A stretch of 64,000 nt of DNA from Thiobacillus sp. (GCA_018263115.1 JADFDC010000004.1:50407-114406); one strand, 5' to 3'. Counted from the stretch's first letter, positions 33,228 through 42,473 are shown. The notes: generated by a model not told the origin, from the sequence alone. Made by a program: numbers and translations.

Positions 33228-36044
33228 ATGAATGCTCCTGTTTCACTGCTTACCGATGATCACCTGCGCGCTCAGGTGAAGCTGCTGGGCACCCTGCTTG
33301 GACGGGTGCTGCAGGAGATCGCGGGCGAGGATGTATACGAGGCTGTGGAAGCATTGCGCCAGGGGTTTGTAGACCTGCACCAGCAGGATAATGCCGTTAA
33401 ACGCTCCCAGCTAATTGCGATGATCGAGGCCATGCCTGCAGACAAGCTGGAAGAGGTTATCCGGGGTTTTTCAACCTACTTCAGTTTGGTCAACATTGCC
33501 GAGGAATCCCACGCGCACCGCAATCGCCGCCGCAGGATTGCCATGGGTGAGGAGTTGTGGGTCGGCTCGTTTGATCACACGCTGGCTGATCTGAAAACGC
33601 AGGGAATATCACCGGAAACACTGCAATCGCTGGTCAACCGCATGCAGTTCACCCCGGTGTTTACCGCACATCCTACCGAAGCCCGGCGTCGAGCTGTGAT
33701 GGAAGGGTTGCGCCGGGTGTTCCTGTTGTGCGACCGGCTCTATGATCCCCTCCTGGGAGACAGGGAGCGCCAGGATCTAGCTGCTGAACTCGACATTGAA
33801 ATCCGTGTAATGTGGCGCACGGATGAATTGCGTGCGCACAAGCCGGAAGTGCAGGATGAAGTCCGTACCGGCCTGTATTACATGCGCAGAAGCCTGTTCG
33901 AAGCGGTACCTACTGCATATAGATTTTTTGAAAAGGCAGTGCGCAAGCATTACGGGACTGCAGAAAACGGCGCACTGGCGATTCAGGTGCCAAGCTTTAT
34001 TCGCTTTGGTTCGTGGATTGGTGGTGACCGGGATGGCAATCCATACGTAACACCGGAAGTCACCGAGTGGACCGTATTCACGCAAATGGAGCAGGCGCTG
34101 GTGGAATACATCAGAAGGCTGGAAGAGCTGCGCTTGACCCTGACCCACAGCCTGTGCTGGTGCAAGCTGCCTGCATTGTTCGCCGCCAAGCTGGCGCTGG
34201 ATGAAACGCGCTTTGGCTCCAAAGTGTTTACCGGCACAGCTGCGCAGCAATTCATTCGTGAGCCTTACCGCAGAAGGGTTGCGCTGATGATGGCCAGACT
34301 GGACACCAATCTTGCCCAGGTCAGAAGCCGTCTGGCGAACGAGATGCTCCCGCCTTCGCCGCTGGCATATGGCAGCAGCCGCGATTTGCTCGAAGACCTG
34401 TACCTTATCCGCGATTCGCTGATTGGCCATGGTGATCGCGCGGTTGCGGAAGGTCGTCTGCAGGATTTGATCCGGTTGGTGGAGAGCTTCGGTTTTCACC
34501 TGCTGCAACTGGATGTCCGCCAGGAGTCCACCGTTCACACGATGACGGTGGCGGAAATACTGCGCCAGCTCAATCCCGACTTCGATTACCAGAAGGCGGA
34601 CGAGGATGCCCGTCTCGCCGAACTGGGAAAATGGATTTCAAAGACTGGCGAACTGTATGTGAGCGATCTGGTTCTTTCGGACAAGGCGCGCGAAACTCTC
34701 GATGTCTTCCGCCGAGTGGCACGCCTGCGCAAGGAAGTGGGTACGGAAGCTTTTGGTGCCTACGTCATTTCCATGACCCACTCCGCATCGCATGTCATGG
34801 AAGTCATGTTTTTGGGGCGGCTGGCGGGTCTGACTGGTTACAACGGCAAGGATTTCACTTGCCAACTGCAAGTAGCCCCGCTGTTTGAAACCGTGGAAGA
34901 CCTCAGACACAGTGAAGGCGTGCTGCAAACCCTGTTCGCCAACCCTGTTTATCGCGGCTTGCTCAAGGCTTCCGGCGATACGCAGGAAGTCATGCTGGGA
35001 TATTCCGATTCATGCAAGGACGGCGGCATTCTTGCCTCGCAGTGGAATTTGTACCGTGCCCAGCTTTCGATTATCGGCATTGCTGGAAAACATGGCATCG
35101 AGTGCCGACTGTTCCATGGACGTGGCGGCACGGTTGGACGAGGTGGTGGCCCCACGCACGAGGCGATTCTTTCACAGCCACCGGGTACCGTGGCGGGCCA
35201 GATCAAGTTCACCGAGCAGGGCGAGATGCTGTACTACCGCTACAGCAATCCAGAAACCGCCGCCTATGAAATTGGCATGGGCGCCACGGGTCTCATCAAG
35301 GCAAGTTGTGGCCTCTTGGGCGCGCCTCGGCAAACCGACCCGCGCTATCCGGAGATGATGGCGAATCTTGCCGATGCAGGTGAAGCAGCTTACCGCAAAC
35401 TCACTGAAGCAACGCCGGGCTTCCTGGATTACTTCTATGAAGCAACGCCGGTGCGGGAAATCGGCCTGATGAATATCGGATCGAGGCCTTCGCACCGCAA
35501 GAAATCCGACCGTTCCATGAGTTCGGTGCGCGCCATTCCCTGGGTATTTGGCTGGGCGCAATCGCGCCATACATTGCCTGCCTGGTACGGCATCGGTTCC
35601 GCCATTGATGCACTGTGCAAGGAAAACCCGGACAATCAGGCGCTATTGCAGGAAATGTACCGAGACTGGCCGTTCTTCCGCGCACTGTTTTCCAATGTAC
35701 AGATGGCATTGACCAAGGCAGACATGGAAATTGCCGCCGAATACGCAGCGCTGGCGGAAAGCGATGTGGCCAAATCCGTTTATCGCGTTATAGCCGATGA
35801 ATTCGCACGCACCCTTACAGGTGTCATGACTGTAGCCCGGCTCAAGAGCCCGCTCGAAGAGAGCCCCGCGCTGGCGCTTTCCCTGTCGCGCCGGAAGCCT
35901 TATCTTGACCCGCTCAGTCATATACAGGTACGTCTCATCAGCCGCAGCCGAAATGAAACGGATGAAAAGGCACAGGAACAATGGCTGATGCCGATGATGC
36001 GTTCGATCAACGCCATTGCAGCCGGCATGCGAAATACAGGTTGA
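33228..36044 (+). CDS. ppc: Phosphoenolpyruvate carboxylase
   Basis: Ppc carboxylates PEP to oxaloacetate, the anaplerotic counterpart of PpsA. The 938-aa protein contains VFTAHPTEARRRAVMEGLRRVF with the catalytic His, the PEP-binding stretch RFGSWIGGDRDGNPYVTPEVT, LLQLDVRQES, the FHGRGGTVGRGGGPTHEAILSQPPG loop and SRPSHRKK. It ends in RNTG, the conserved C-terminus. It lies 68 bases after purL with no visible terminator between. Confidence 0.97.
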   Translation: MNAPVSLLTDDHLRAQVKLLGTLLGRVLQEIAGEDVYEAVEALRQGFVDLHQQDNAVKRSQLIAMIEAMPADKLEEVIRGFSTYFSLVNIAEESHAHRNRRRRIAMGEELWVGSFDHTLADLKTQGISPETLQSLVNRMQFTPVFTAHPTEARRRAVMEGLRRVFLLCDRLYDPLLGDRERQDLAAELDIEIRVMWRTDELRAHKPEVQDEVRTGLYYMRRSLFEAVPTAYRFFEKAVRKHYGTAENGALAIQVPSFIRFGSWIGGDRDGNPYVTPEVTEWTVFTQMEQALVEYIRRLEELRLTLTHSLCWCKLPALFAAKLALDETRFGSKVFTGTAAQQFIREPYRRRVALMMARLDTNLAQVRSRLANEMLPPSPLAYGSSRDLLEDLYLIRDSLIGHGDRAVAEGRLQDLIRLVESFGFHLLQLDVRQESTVHTMTVAEILRQLNPDFDYQKADEDARLAELGKWISKTGELYVSDLVLSDKARETLDVFRRVARLRKEVGTEAFGAYVISMTHSASHVMEVMFLGRLAGLTGYNGKDFTCQLQVAPLFETVEDLRHSEGVLQTLFANPVYRGLLKASGDTQEVMLGYSDSCKDGGILASQWNLYRAQLSIIGIAGKHGIECRLFHGRGGTVGRGGGPTHEAILSQPPGTVAGQIKFTEQGEMLYYRYSNPETAAYEIGMGATGLIKASCGLLGAPRQTDPRYPEMMANLADAGEAAYRKLTEATPGFLDYFYEATPVREIGLMNIGSRPSHRKKSDRSMSSVRAIPWVFGWAQSRHTLPAWYGIGSAIDALCKENPDNQALLQEMYRDWPFFRALFSNVQMALTKADMEIAAEYAALAESDVAKSVYRVIADEFARTLTGVMTVARLKSPLEESPALALSLSRRKPYLDPLSHIQVRLISRSRNETDEKAQEQWLMPMMRSINAIAAGMRNTG

Positions 36045-36141
36045 TTGGCTGTATTTCTACCCTGACCGGTGAAGATTAAAGAACCAAATCAGGTCGCACG
36101 CCTCACAGACAGATGTGAAAATCACGGAGCCAGACATATCC

Positions 36142-36732
36142 ATGAATGATCCTGTTTCCATGAGTGGTTCCGGGCAGCCCGCTTCTTCCCAGGGCATCGC
36201 CAGTAAGTGGTTCTGGATGTCCATTATTGCCAACGTTCTGTTGCTCCTTACAGCAGGTGGCGCGGTGCTGTTCGCTTTCATGCTCAGCTATGACCTTCAG
36301 GACGCAAAACTGCAAACAGAAAAGGAAGTCCAGGCAAGGCACAGGGCGGAGCAATACCTTCAGGAAAGCCGAGCCAGGCTGGTGGAAGCCCAACGTGAAG
36401 CCGAGCGCTTGAGTCACGCATTATCAAAGCGTGCGGCCGATCCCGCGCAATATGATGATGGAAAGCCAACACTCCCGGTTACGGTGAGATTTCGCAAATC
36501 CTTTTGGGGAAGGGGGCTGGTGGCCGTCATTGAGAATACATCTGACCAGTATTTGACGCTGGTGCTCAGCGCCCGCAATCCCACGCTTTCAACCGCCAAG
36601 CGTTTTCAGATTGAGGTCAAGGGCGGGGATGATCTGGATTTTGGCCACGACGATGGCTGGCAATTCGCCTCGGGTGACGAGGTCGGGCTGTATCACAACG
36701 ATTTCAAAGCCCTGAAAATGATTGTTCCCTGA
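36142..36732 (+). CDS. Unknown membrane-anchored protein with coiled coil
   Basis: I do not recognise this family. From ATG 36142 (GGAG 12 bases upstream) it has 196 residues; a GTG at 36115 would add nine. A single membrane helix (WFWMSIIANVLLLLTAGGAVLFAFML) is followed by a charged coiled coil (KLQTEKEVQARHRAEQYLQESRARLVEAQREAERL). A small domain likely made of beta strands comes last (PVTVRFRKSFWGRGLVAVIENTSDQYLTLVLSARN to the end). This layout suggests an inner-membrane protein with a periplasmic stalk and head. It follows ppc and converges on the MMPL operon. Confidence 0.7.
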   Translation: MNDPVSMSGSGQPASSQGIASKWFWMSIIANVLLLLTAGGAVLFAFMLSYDLQDAKLQTEKEVQARHRAEQYLQESRARLVEAQREAERLSHALSKRAADPAQYDDGKPTLPVTVRFRKSFWGRGLVAVIENTSDQYLTLVLSARNPTLSTAKRFQIEVKGGDDLDFGHDDGWQFASGDEVGLYHNDFKALKMIVP

Positions 36733-36761
36733 CAAGCCAGTTCTCTATCTTGCTTCACCAT

Positions 36762-39140
36762 TTAATCTGGAAGTCTGTCGACCCCAAGCTTACTGAATCG
36801 TCCGGGTGTTACCCCGGTCCGTGAGCGTGCCAGCGAGCCAAGCGTACGCGTCGACGGGTTGCCGTGGGCCGGCGGGACATGATGATTGCTCCACCAGATC
36901 ATCAGCGCTGGCATGAGCAGGAGTTCAAAAATCTGCCCAGCGAGCAGACCAATGGCGCAGAGCAGGCCAAAGTGGACGGTGGGTTCGAAGTTCGAGAAAG
37001 TCAACAACATGAACTGGGAAACCAGAATGAGGGAAATCGCTATGACCGCGCGGCCGGAGGACTCGAAACTGCGGGCAATGGCAAAGGCAGGCGTAGCGCC
37101 TCTTTGACGCCGCTTGAGGTAACCGTGGTAGAGATGGATGGTGTCGTCAACGGTAATGCCAAGCACCACTCCCGCAATAAGCGCGGTAGCAACATCGAGA
37201 TGAATGCCAGTTATTCCCATGATGACAAATATGAAAAACAGCGGTGCGAGATTTGGAACCAGGCAGACTAGCGAGGCTGTGAGTGATCGCCAAAGCAGGG
37301 TCATCAGCAGCAGAATTTGAATGAACGCACCTGCAAAACTGTTTATCTGGCCCTGAACGATCTGCCGTTCCTGATCGACAAACAACCTGCCAAAACCGGA
37401 AAAGTCTGTTTTGACGTTCGAGATGGGGTTAACCTGGATGTATCCGCGGATGCGTTCGATCACCTTGCGGATTTCACTGGATCCATGGATATTCAGATTC
37501 ATGGTGATGCGCGCGCGATCAAACTCGCGATTCACGTTTTCGTATAAATCATCACCGTCATAAATCAGCAGGTATTGATTGATGAGCTTCCGGTCCCTGG
37601 GAAGAACATCAAATGAAGGATCGTCTCCATTGAAAGCACGGTTCATCTGCTTGAGTGCATCCACCAGCGAGAAGGTCTGGTCAACCTCGGGTTGGTTATT
37701 GATCCAGTTTTGCAGCGATTCAATGTGCGATAAAACTTCTGGATCCTTAAGGCTGTCCCGGCCAGAGCCGGTTAATACAACTTCCATCGTGGTGACACCG
37801 GAAAGCTTCGCTTCGATCTTTTGTGTGCCAGTACTGACTGGATGTCCTGGGCCGAAAAACTTGATCAGGTCTGATTCAACTGTCACTTTCATGGCCAAAG
37901 GAAGCGTAGCCAGAATCAGAAGTGCCGTTGTAATCAATACAGCTCTCGAATGCCTGATGCTGAACACGGCTGTCTTCGCGGCAATGCTGCGTGCCATGCC
38001 CATGCCGGAGCTATTGCGTGGCCAGCGGGGAATATCCCACCGCAGCAGAATGGCTGGGACTAGGAGATAGACGACTATGAAAACCATTGCCACCCCCAGC
38101 GCGCCAGCCAGACCGAATACCTGCGCGGGCGGAACCGGCGCCAGCGCCAGGCTGGCCATGCCCGCACCAGTAGTCAATACATTGAACAAGCCAGGTTTGA
38201 AGGTATCGTGCAAAGCACGGGAAATACGCTGATAGCGCGGAAGCTGCGCGATCCGGCCCCGCTGGATGGCGGCATACAGATGCAGCAGGGTGGCGGTGGT
38301 GTAAGCCGCCATGAGGGTGGGGATCATTGCCGAAATGGGCGTATAGGGCTGACCCGAGGCGGCAAGCCCCGCCACGCTTGTGATGACGACTGCGGACATG
38401 GCAGCCGCGCCGACCAGTACTGGACGGATCCGGCCTACCACCCACCAGAGCAGCCCGAGGCCCAGCAACATGGTCAGCGGAATGAAAATGGCGCTGTCTC
38501 GCCAGATCGATTCAAGTTCGCCCACTGTCTGCACGATGGTTCCAGCCAGAGCAGTAAATTGGCCATCGATTTTTTCCGCCTTGATTGCATCAATCAGGGC
38601 ATATTGAATTTCACGCCGTGGCATGCTTTCATCGAGCCGGACTGGACGAATGGCAAGGGCGATGGCCCGGCCATCTTTCGATGCAAGCAGCCCTGGTGCG
38701 AGCGGATCGGATAGAACCTTTTCCTGCCATTCGGCCGGGGTATGGTCATCCAGCGCATCCGGATCAATCAGTGGTTGAACTTCAAAGCCTTCGTCAGTCG
38801 CTTGGATGTGTTCGACCGTGGTAAGACTCAGTACACGATCGACATTGGCATGTTTTTCCATCCGCCCCGCGACGCGATGCATGGCGGCAAGAAAATTGGG
38901 CGTGTACAGATCCTTGCCTTCAAACAATGCGATCGCGACTTCGTCGTTGGGAAATTCCCTGAGCAAGTCTTCGCGTAGCTGGATGGCGGGCGCATCCTTT
39001 GGTGAATAGATGTCCGGGACGTTGTTGAAGTGAAGTCGCAGCGCGAACGGAATGGCGACAAGATGAATGGCGATAAGAATACCCAGCGCCAGCCAGCCGG
39101 GGATGCGCAGGGGAAATTGACTGTATTGGCGGGCGCTCAT
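36762..39140 (-). CDS. MMPL/RND-family exporter
   Basis: The 792-residue protein is an inner-membrane RND transporter of the MMPL type. It has two repeats, each a membrane helix, a large periplasmic loop and a cluster of five further helices. The first helix is at about 15-34 (WLALGILIAIHLVAIPFALRL), and a helix near residue 400 opens the second half. The charged segment GVVLGITVDDTIHLYHGYL resembles the proton-relay helix of this family. Length and two-fold symmetry are normal. The last 35 residues are a polar tail. It is the third gene of an operon with a beta-barrel protein and a LolA-like protein, so a lipid or hydrophobic cargo is the best guess. Confidence 0.85.
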   Translation of the reverse strand: MSARQYSQFPLRIPGWLALGILIAIHLVAIPFALRLHFNNVPDIYSPKDAPAIQLREDLLREFPNDEVAIALFEGKDLYTPNFLAAMHRVAGRMEKHANVDRVLSLTTVEHIQATDEGFEVQPLIDPDALDDHTPAEWQEKVLSDPLAPGLLASKDGRAIALAIRPVRLDESMPRREIQYALIDAIKAEKIDGQFTALAGTIVQTVGELESIWRDSAIFIPLTMLLGLGLLWWVVGRIRPVLVGAAAMSAVVITSVAGLAASGQPYTPISAMIPTLMAAYTTATLLHLYAAIQRGRIAQLPRYQRISRALHDTFKPGLFNVLTTGAGMASLALAPVPPAQVFGLAGALGVAMVFIVVYLLVPAILLRWDIPRWPRNSSGMGMARSIAAKTAVFSIRHSRAVLITTALLILATLPLAMKVTVESDLIKFFGPGHPVSTGTQKIEAKLSGVTTMEVVLTGSGRDSLKDPEVLSHIESLQNWINNQPEVDQTFSLVDALKQMNRAFNGDDPSFDVLPRDRKLINQYLLIYDGDDLYENVNREFDRARITMNLNIHGSSEIRKVIERIRGYIQVNPISNVKTDFSGFGRLFVDQERQIVQGQINSFAGAFIQILLLMTLLWRSLTASLVCLVPNLAPLFFIFVIMGITGIHLDVATALIAGVVLGITVDDTIHLYHGYLKRRQRGATPAFAIARSFESSGRAVIAISLILVSQFMLLTFSNFEPTVHFGLLCAIGLLAGQIFELLLMPALMIWWSNHHVPPAHGNPSTRTLGSLARSRTGVTPGRFSKLGVDRLPD

Positions 39141-39165
39141 GTGACACCCATTTGTCAGTGCGTTC

Positions 39166-40512
39166 TCAGAAACGGGTTTTCAGACCGACAGTGATCAGGT
39201 TGTGATCCTGGTGAAACCCGCCCAGCGTATCGTCGCCGCCATTAAAGTAGTGCAGAGCCAGATAGAGTTCATGAGGCTCCCACCCGACGAATTTGATGGA
39301 CGGGTTGAGGTAGACGTCATGTTTATTGAGTCCCGTGGCGAAACGTGCGCCCGCTTTCCAGCGGCCATTTCCAAACTCGGTCTCGATTTCTCCATTCAGT
39401 CCATAGTATTCGCCGACATCGAGTATGGCTTTGTCGGTCATCAGCTTGCGCGCCGCGAGCTGCAAGTTGACGCGTGTATCCTTGCCGCCAGGAAAAAATT
39501 CCAGCCCGCCTACCCATTCAAATGACTTCACGGTATCGAATGCCAGCGTATTGAGTGTGACGGGAATCTCGGTGTTGTAAGCGGCTTCCATGCGCCAGAC
39601 CAGATCACCCGTGGTCAGTTCGACATCCCCACCCAACTGGTTGCTGAATGGGTGACGTCCCACGAAGCGGGTAACCGGGCCTGCCGGAATAATTTCGTAA
39701 TAGGGCAGGGAATGACGGGTTCTGGAGAGGCTTAGACCAAAGTCGATTGTCTCGCCAGTATGCTTCAATCGCGCGCCGCCGCCGCCACTGCCATGCTCGT
39801 CATCCTCGATTTGCGCGGTAGCGATGGCTCCGGAGATGACAGCGCTGGGGGCGATGCCAACAATTCGCCTCGTGGATTTATTGATGGGGCTCCAGATGCT
39901 GGCTTCGTCAGGCATTTGCGCGCCACGGAAAACCGGTAGCCAGACCAGGTCGAGTTTTGTCTCACCCCAGTTCTGTTCCAGGCGTGCCGCGAGTTGAGCG
40001 CGGCGACGTTCGGGCAGATCGTCAAGAATAAAACGGGTCAGGTCGGCGCGTGACACCCTGTCGGAAGGCGAAATTTCGTCGACCCGGCCCCATAAAATCG
40101 TTTGCGCGCCAAGGGTGAAGCGTGTGTCGCCCGATCGGTAGCGGACGTAGGTGTCGGTGTAGTCAAGCAGAGCTTCGTCGTGGTCCACCTTTCCGGTCTG
40201 CGCCATTGCATCCAGCCTGATGCCGCCACGGAGTTCCCATTCGCGACTTGGCTGCCAGAGAACATAGGGAGACAGGCTCAGGGTGTGGTAGCCGTTGGCT
40301 TCTGGTGCGTCGGGTAGCCAGCCTGCTTCAAGCCGGATATCTTCAATCCCCGATTTGACGCTGGGCTGGAAGCTACGCGTGGCTTTTCTTGCGGATGTCT
40401 TTACCGTTTTTTTTGCAACGGATTCTTCGTCTGCAGCGACGCCCGGCAGGCTGATAGACAGTGCGGTAAACAGGGTGAGGCTGATGATTGAATATTGGCT
40501 ACTAATTTTCAT
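39166..40512 (-). CDS. Outer-membrane beta-barrel protein, DUF1302-like
   Basis: The 448-residue protein has a signal peptide (ISLTLFTALSISLPGVAA) and then alternating amphipathic strands rich in aromatic residues. It ends in Phe (LITVGLKTRF) as outer-membrane barrels do. The stretch ILWGRVDEISPSDRVSRADL and LVWLPVFRGAQMP resembles DUF1302-type barrels that travel with MMPL exporters. A low-complexity basic region (KKTVKTSARKATRS) follows the signal peptide. The start ATG overlaps the stop of the upstream LolA-like gene (ATGA), and the MMPL gene follows 25 bases downstream. Its likely role is the outer-membrane partner of the exporter; the cargo is unknown. Confidence 0.75.
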   Translation of the reverse strand: MKISSQYSIISLTLFTALSISLPGVAADEESVAKKTVKTSARKATRSFQPSVKSGIEDIRLEAGWLPDAPEANGYHTLSLSPYVLWQPSREWELRGGIRLDAMAQTGKVDHDEALLDYTDTYVRYRSGDTRFTLGAQTILWGRVDEISPSDRVSRADLTRFILDDLPERRRAQLAARLEQNWGETKLDLVWLPVFRGAQMPDEASIWSPINKSTRRIVGIAPSAVISGAIATAQIEDDEHGSGGGGARLKHTGETIDFGLSLSRTRHSLPYYEIIPAGPVTRFVGRHPFSNQLGGDVELTTGDLVWRMEAAYNTEIPVTLNTLAFDTVKSFEWVGGLEFFPGGKDTRVNLQLAARKLMTDKAILDVGEYYGLNGEIETEFGNGRWKAGARFATGLNKHDVYLNPSIKFVGWEPHELYLALHYFNGGDDTLGGFHQDHNLITVGLKTRF

Positions 40513-41300
40513 GGTCGGTACTCGGCTTCCAGGTTTTCATCCGCCAGGGCTTGAGTTGTAAACAAGCTGGCCGGCAGTTTTCGATCGTATTGCACGGTAT
40601 CTAAAATCAATTGGGTTTCGTGGCCGCTTTTCAGGTCTGTCATGCGGCTTTCCATGACAGTCCAGTAGCCTTGAATCTTTTCCTTGCGGAGTAATGCCAG
40701 CCGCTTGCTGGGGGAATCCAGGCTTTTCTCGTAAAAATCGATTCGCATGGGCAATAATGTCTTAGGGTCAATCCAGGAAATTCGTTTTTTATAAGCCGAA
40801 TTATCCTCATCCAGCGGGATGCTTTCCAGAATGTCGCAGGCAATCCCATTGATGGTTTCCTTGCCAAGGATGCGGTGCTCGTCCTTGTCAGGGTGTCGCT
40901 CCTGCAGGTCTTCGTAATAAAGGTCCGAGCCAACAAAACGACCGCCCTTGCGGCTGCCGGAAATACGCCGGACTTTGTCCAGCGCCGGCAAATACAGCCA
41001 CTGGTCCGCATCAGAGCCGGGCTTGTCCAGTGTAAGCAACCCGGTGCCAGCGATATCTTCCGGTTCCAGAAATCGGATCAAGCCAGCAGTTTCCGCGCGA
41101 GATTTATCGAGGCGGTAGATGACCAGCTCCCGTGTTCTCGGGCTGTGACCCTTTTCTGTCAAGACCATCTGGCCAATGCTGCTGCTGTCGCGGCCATTGG
41201 ACCGGTTATAACGTTTCTCGGCAAGAGCGTAGCCCGCTTCATCGGCAAACGCGTAAGCCGATAACCACAAGCCAATAAACAGAAAAAACAAGCGTCTCAT
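40509..41300 (-). CDS. LolA-like outer-membrane lipoprotein-sorting protein
   Basis: From ATG 41300 (MRRLFFLFIGLWLSAYAFA, a clean signal peptide) the protein has 263 residues; the frame stays open upstream, but those residues look non-coding. The mature part has the half-barrel pattern of LolA-type lipid carriers: ELVIYRLDKSRAETAGLIRFLEPEDIAGTGLLTL, QWLYLPALDKVRRISGSRKGGRFVGSDLYYEDL and KRISWIDPKTLLPMRIDFYEK. This wording is the family annotated as outer membrane lipoprotein-sorting protein. It is the first gene of a three-gene operon with the barrel and the MMPL pump, and may shuttle the pump's cargo across the periplasm. Confidence 0.8.
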   Translation of the reverse strand: MRRLFFLFIGLWLSAYAFADEAGYALAEKRYNRSNGRDSSSIGQMVLTEKGHSPRTRELVIYRLDKSRAETAGLIRFLEPEDIAGTGLLTLDKPGSDADQWLYLPALDKVRRISGSRKGGRFVGSDLYYEDLQERHPDKDEHRILGKETINGIACDILESIPLDEDNSAYKKRISWIDPKTLLPMRIDFYEKSLDSPSKRLALLRKEKIQGYWTVMESRMTDLKSGHETQLILDTVQYDRKLPASLFTTQALADENLEAEYRP

Positions 41301-41418
41301 GCCGTTATGATAAGGGCAAGCGGTTGATTGCTCCACCTGAAGCCGGGCATTTTTGAATGTAATTGGTAAAATTTGTTGGGTTACAGTACTGGTTACAAAC
41401 TGGCATTGGAGAAAACAC

Positions 41419-41814
41419 ATGAATAGTTACGGATTCGACGTCAAAATGAACGGCCCATTCAACGCCGCGATCGAGAAGGTTGGCGCAGCCCTCAAGAACG
41501 AAGGTTTTGGCGTGTTGACGGATATCGATGTGCAGGCCACGATGAAGGCCAAGCTCAATATTGAAGGCCGGCCTTATCGCATTCTGGGTGCGTGCAATCC
41601 GCCGCTGGCGCACCAGGCAATCAGCGCCGAGCCTGACGTGGGCATGCTGCTACCTTGCAATGTGGTGGTGCGAGAAGAGGCGACCGGAGAGGTGACAGTG
41701 TCATTTCTGGATCCGGGCATTATGGTCAAGCTGGTAGAGAATGCTGAAGTGCACAAGGTGGCAGCCGAAGCCCGGTCAAGATTGATGCGGGTGCGGGAAA
41801 GCCTGGCAGTTTGA
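41419..41814 (+). CDS. DUF302-domain protein
   Basis: The 131-residue protein starts at ATG 41419, with GGAG at 41408-41411; upstream in-frame residues do not fit. It is a single DUF302 domain: [45 protein letters not shown], then [34 protein letters not shown] and [12 protein letters not shown]. The family is a small alpha/beta fold with no established reaction and is common near redox and sulfur genes. A strong bidirectional terminator follows. It diverges from the LolA-like gene. Confidence 0.9.
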   Translation: MNSYGFDVKMNGPFNAAIEKVGAALKNEGFGVLTDIDVQATMKAKLNIEGRPYRILGACNPPLAHQAISAEPDVGMLLPCNVVVREEATGEVTVSFLDPGIMVKLVENAEVHKVAAEARSRLMRVRESLAV

Positions 41815-41835
41815 GAAATCAATGCGCTAAAAAAA

Positions 41836-41858
41836 GCCCGCGGATGCGGGCATTTTTT
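41836..41858. terminator. Bidirectional intrinsic terminator
   Basis: GCCCGC (41836-41841), GGAT, GCGGGC (41846-41851) form a compact stem. An A-run lies on its left (41829-41835) and TTTTTT on its right (41853-41858), so it can end transcripts of the DUF302 gene and of the converging small membrane gene. Confidence 0.85.
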
Positions 41859-41869
41859 CGGCAATCTTC

Positions 41870-42169
41870 CTAGCTGCAGTCAGCGCAGCCTTCCTTCTTG
41901 GGACAGCCTTCCGGACGCGCGGAGGGAACGAGCGGGCAGCGATTGATGTCGTCGGCACTGCGCTGAAAATAGCATGTCAGGGCAGAAGAACCGATGCCCA
42001 TGAGCCAGAAAAGGAAAAAGCCAACCGTATAGGCAGCGAGATGACTTTCAAAAAGCGGTTCTTCCTTGTACAACAATTGCGTGGGATCAAACAGGGTAAA
42101 AAACAGGACGTCGGCCACGCCCGCAATGAGAAAAGATGGCCAGAGTACGGTGATCAGTCGCTTCAGCAT
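41870..42169 (-). CDS. Unknown two-helix membrane protein with Cys-rich tail
   Basis: This 99-residue protein starts at ATG 42169 behind AGGAGGGG. Two membrane helices (VLWPSFLIAGVADVLFFTLF and AAYTVGFFLFWLMGIGSSAL) are followed by a cytosolic or periplasmic tail with five Cys, four of them in CPLVPSARPEGCPKKEGCADC. I do not recognise the family. It lies downstream of the cco genes on the same strand, 130 bases after the DUF3149 gene. A metal-binding or oxidase-assembly accessory role is possible but not shown. Confidence 0.75.
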   Translation of the reverse strand: MLKRLITVLWPSFLIAGVADVLFFTLFDPTQLLYKEEPLFESHLAAYTVGFFLFWLMGIGSSALTCYFQRSADDINRCPLVPSARPEGCPKKEGCADCS

Positions 42170-42247
42170 AAACTTCCCCTCCTGTATCTGTAATAGGTAT
42201 TACATCAAGCTGCTTGCTGCTCTTCGGGCAACATTACCAGCCATCAG

Positions 42248-42274
42248 CTACGGACCGTCCGTCCGGACCCGTAG
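42248..42274. repeat. Short imperfect palindrome
   Basis: CTACGG (42248-42253) and CCGTAG (42269-42274) enclose a GC-rich centre with a further CCG/CGG pair. It stands between the two small membrane genes and has no T-run, so I do not call it a terminator. Confidence 0.45.
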
Positions 42275-42301
42275 CCAGTGTGCTTACGCCAAAAAGACGG
42301 A

Positions 42302-42433
42302 TTACTCGTCCCGATCCATTTTGCGCTTGAACCACCAGGAAAACCAGAATCCCATGGCAATGATAAAGCCTATGGTGAAAAGGCTGAGCAGTCCGATATC
42401 AGTGGAGAAGAGTTCTTTGAACACGATGTCCAT
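42302..42433 (-). CDS. DUF3149-type small membrane protein
   Basis: This 43-residue product (MDIVFKELFSTDIGLLSLFT, a hydrophobic stretch, then KRKMDRDE) starts at ATG 42433 with a very good ribosome-binding site (AAGGAG, six bases before). It has a single membrane helix (LLSLFTIGFIIAMGFWFFWWF) and a short basic tail. The form fits DUF3149, a family of about 40-50 residues often found next to cbb3 oxidase genes in betaproteobacteria. It is the next gene after fixH, 40 bases downstream, so it may belong to the cco operon. Its role is unknown. Confidence 0.8.
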   Translation of the reverse strand: MDIVFKELFSTDIGLLSLFTIGFIIAMGFWFSWWFKRKMDRDE

Positions 42434-42473
42434 GGTTAGCTCCTTGGGTTGAGAGGTTTGAAAAAGATGAACG

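Noticed and set aside
36762..36870. Polar 35-residue tail of the MMPL protein as a frameshift artefact
   Set aside because: The frame is continuous to a normal stop and such tails occur in this family. There is no independent sign of an error.
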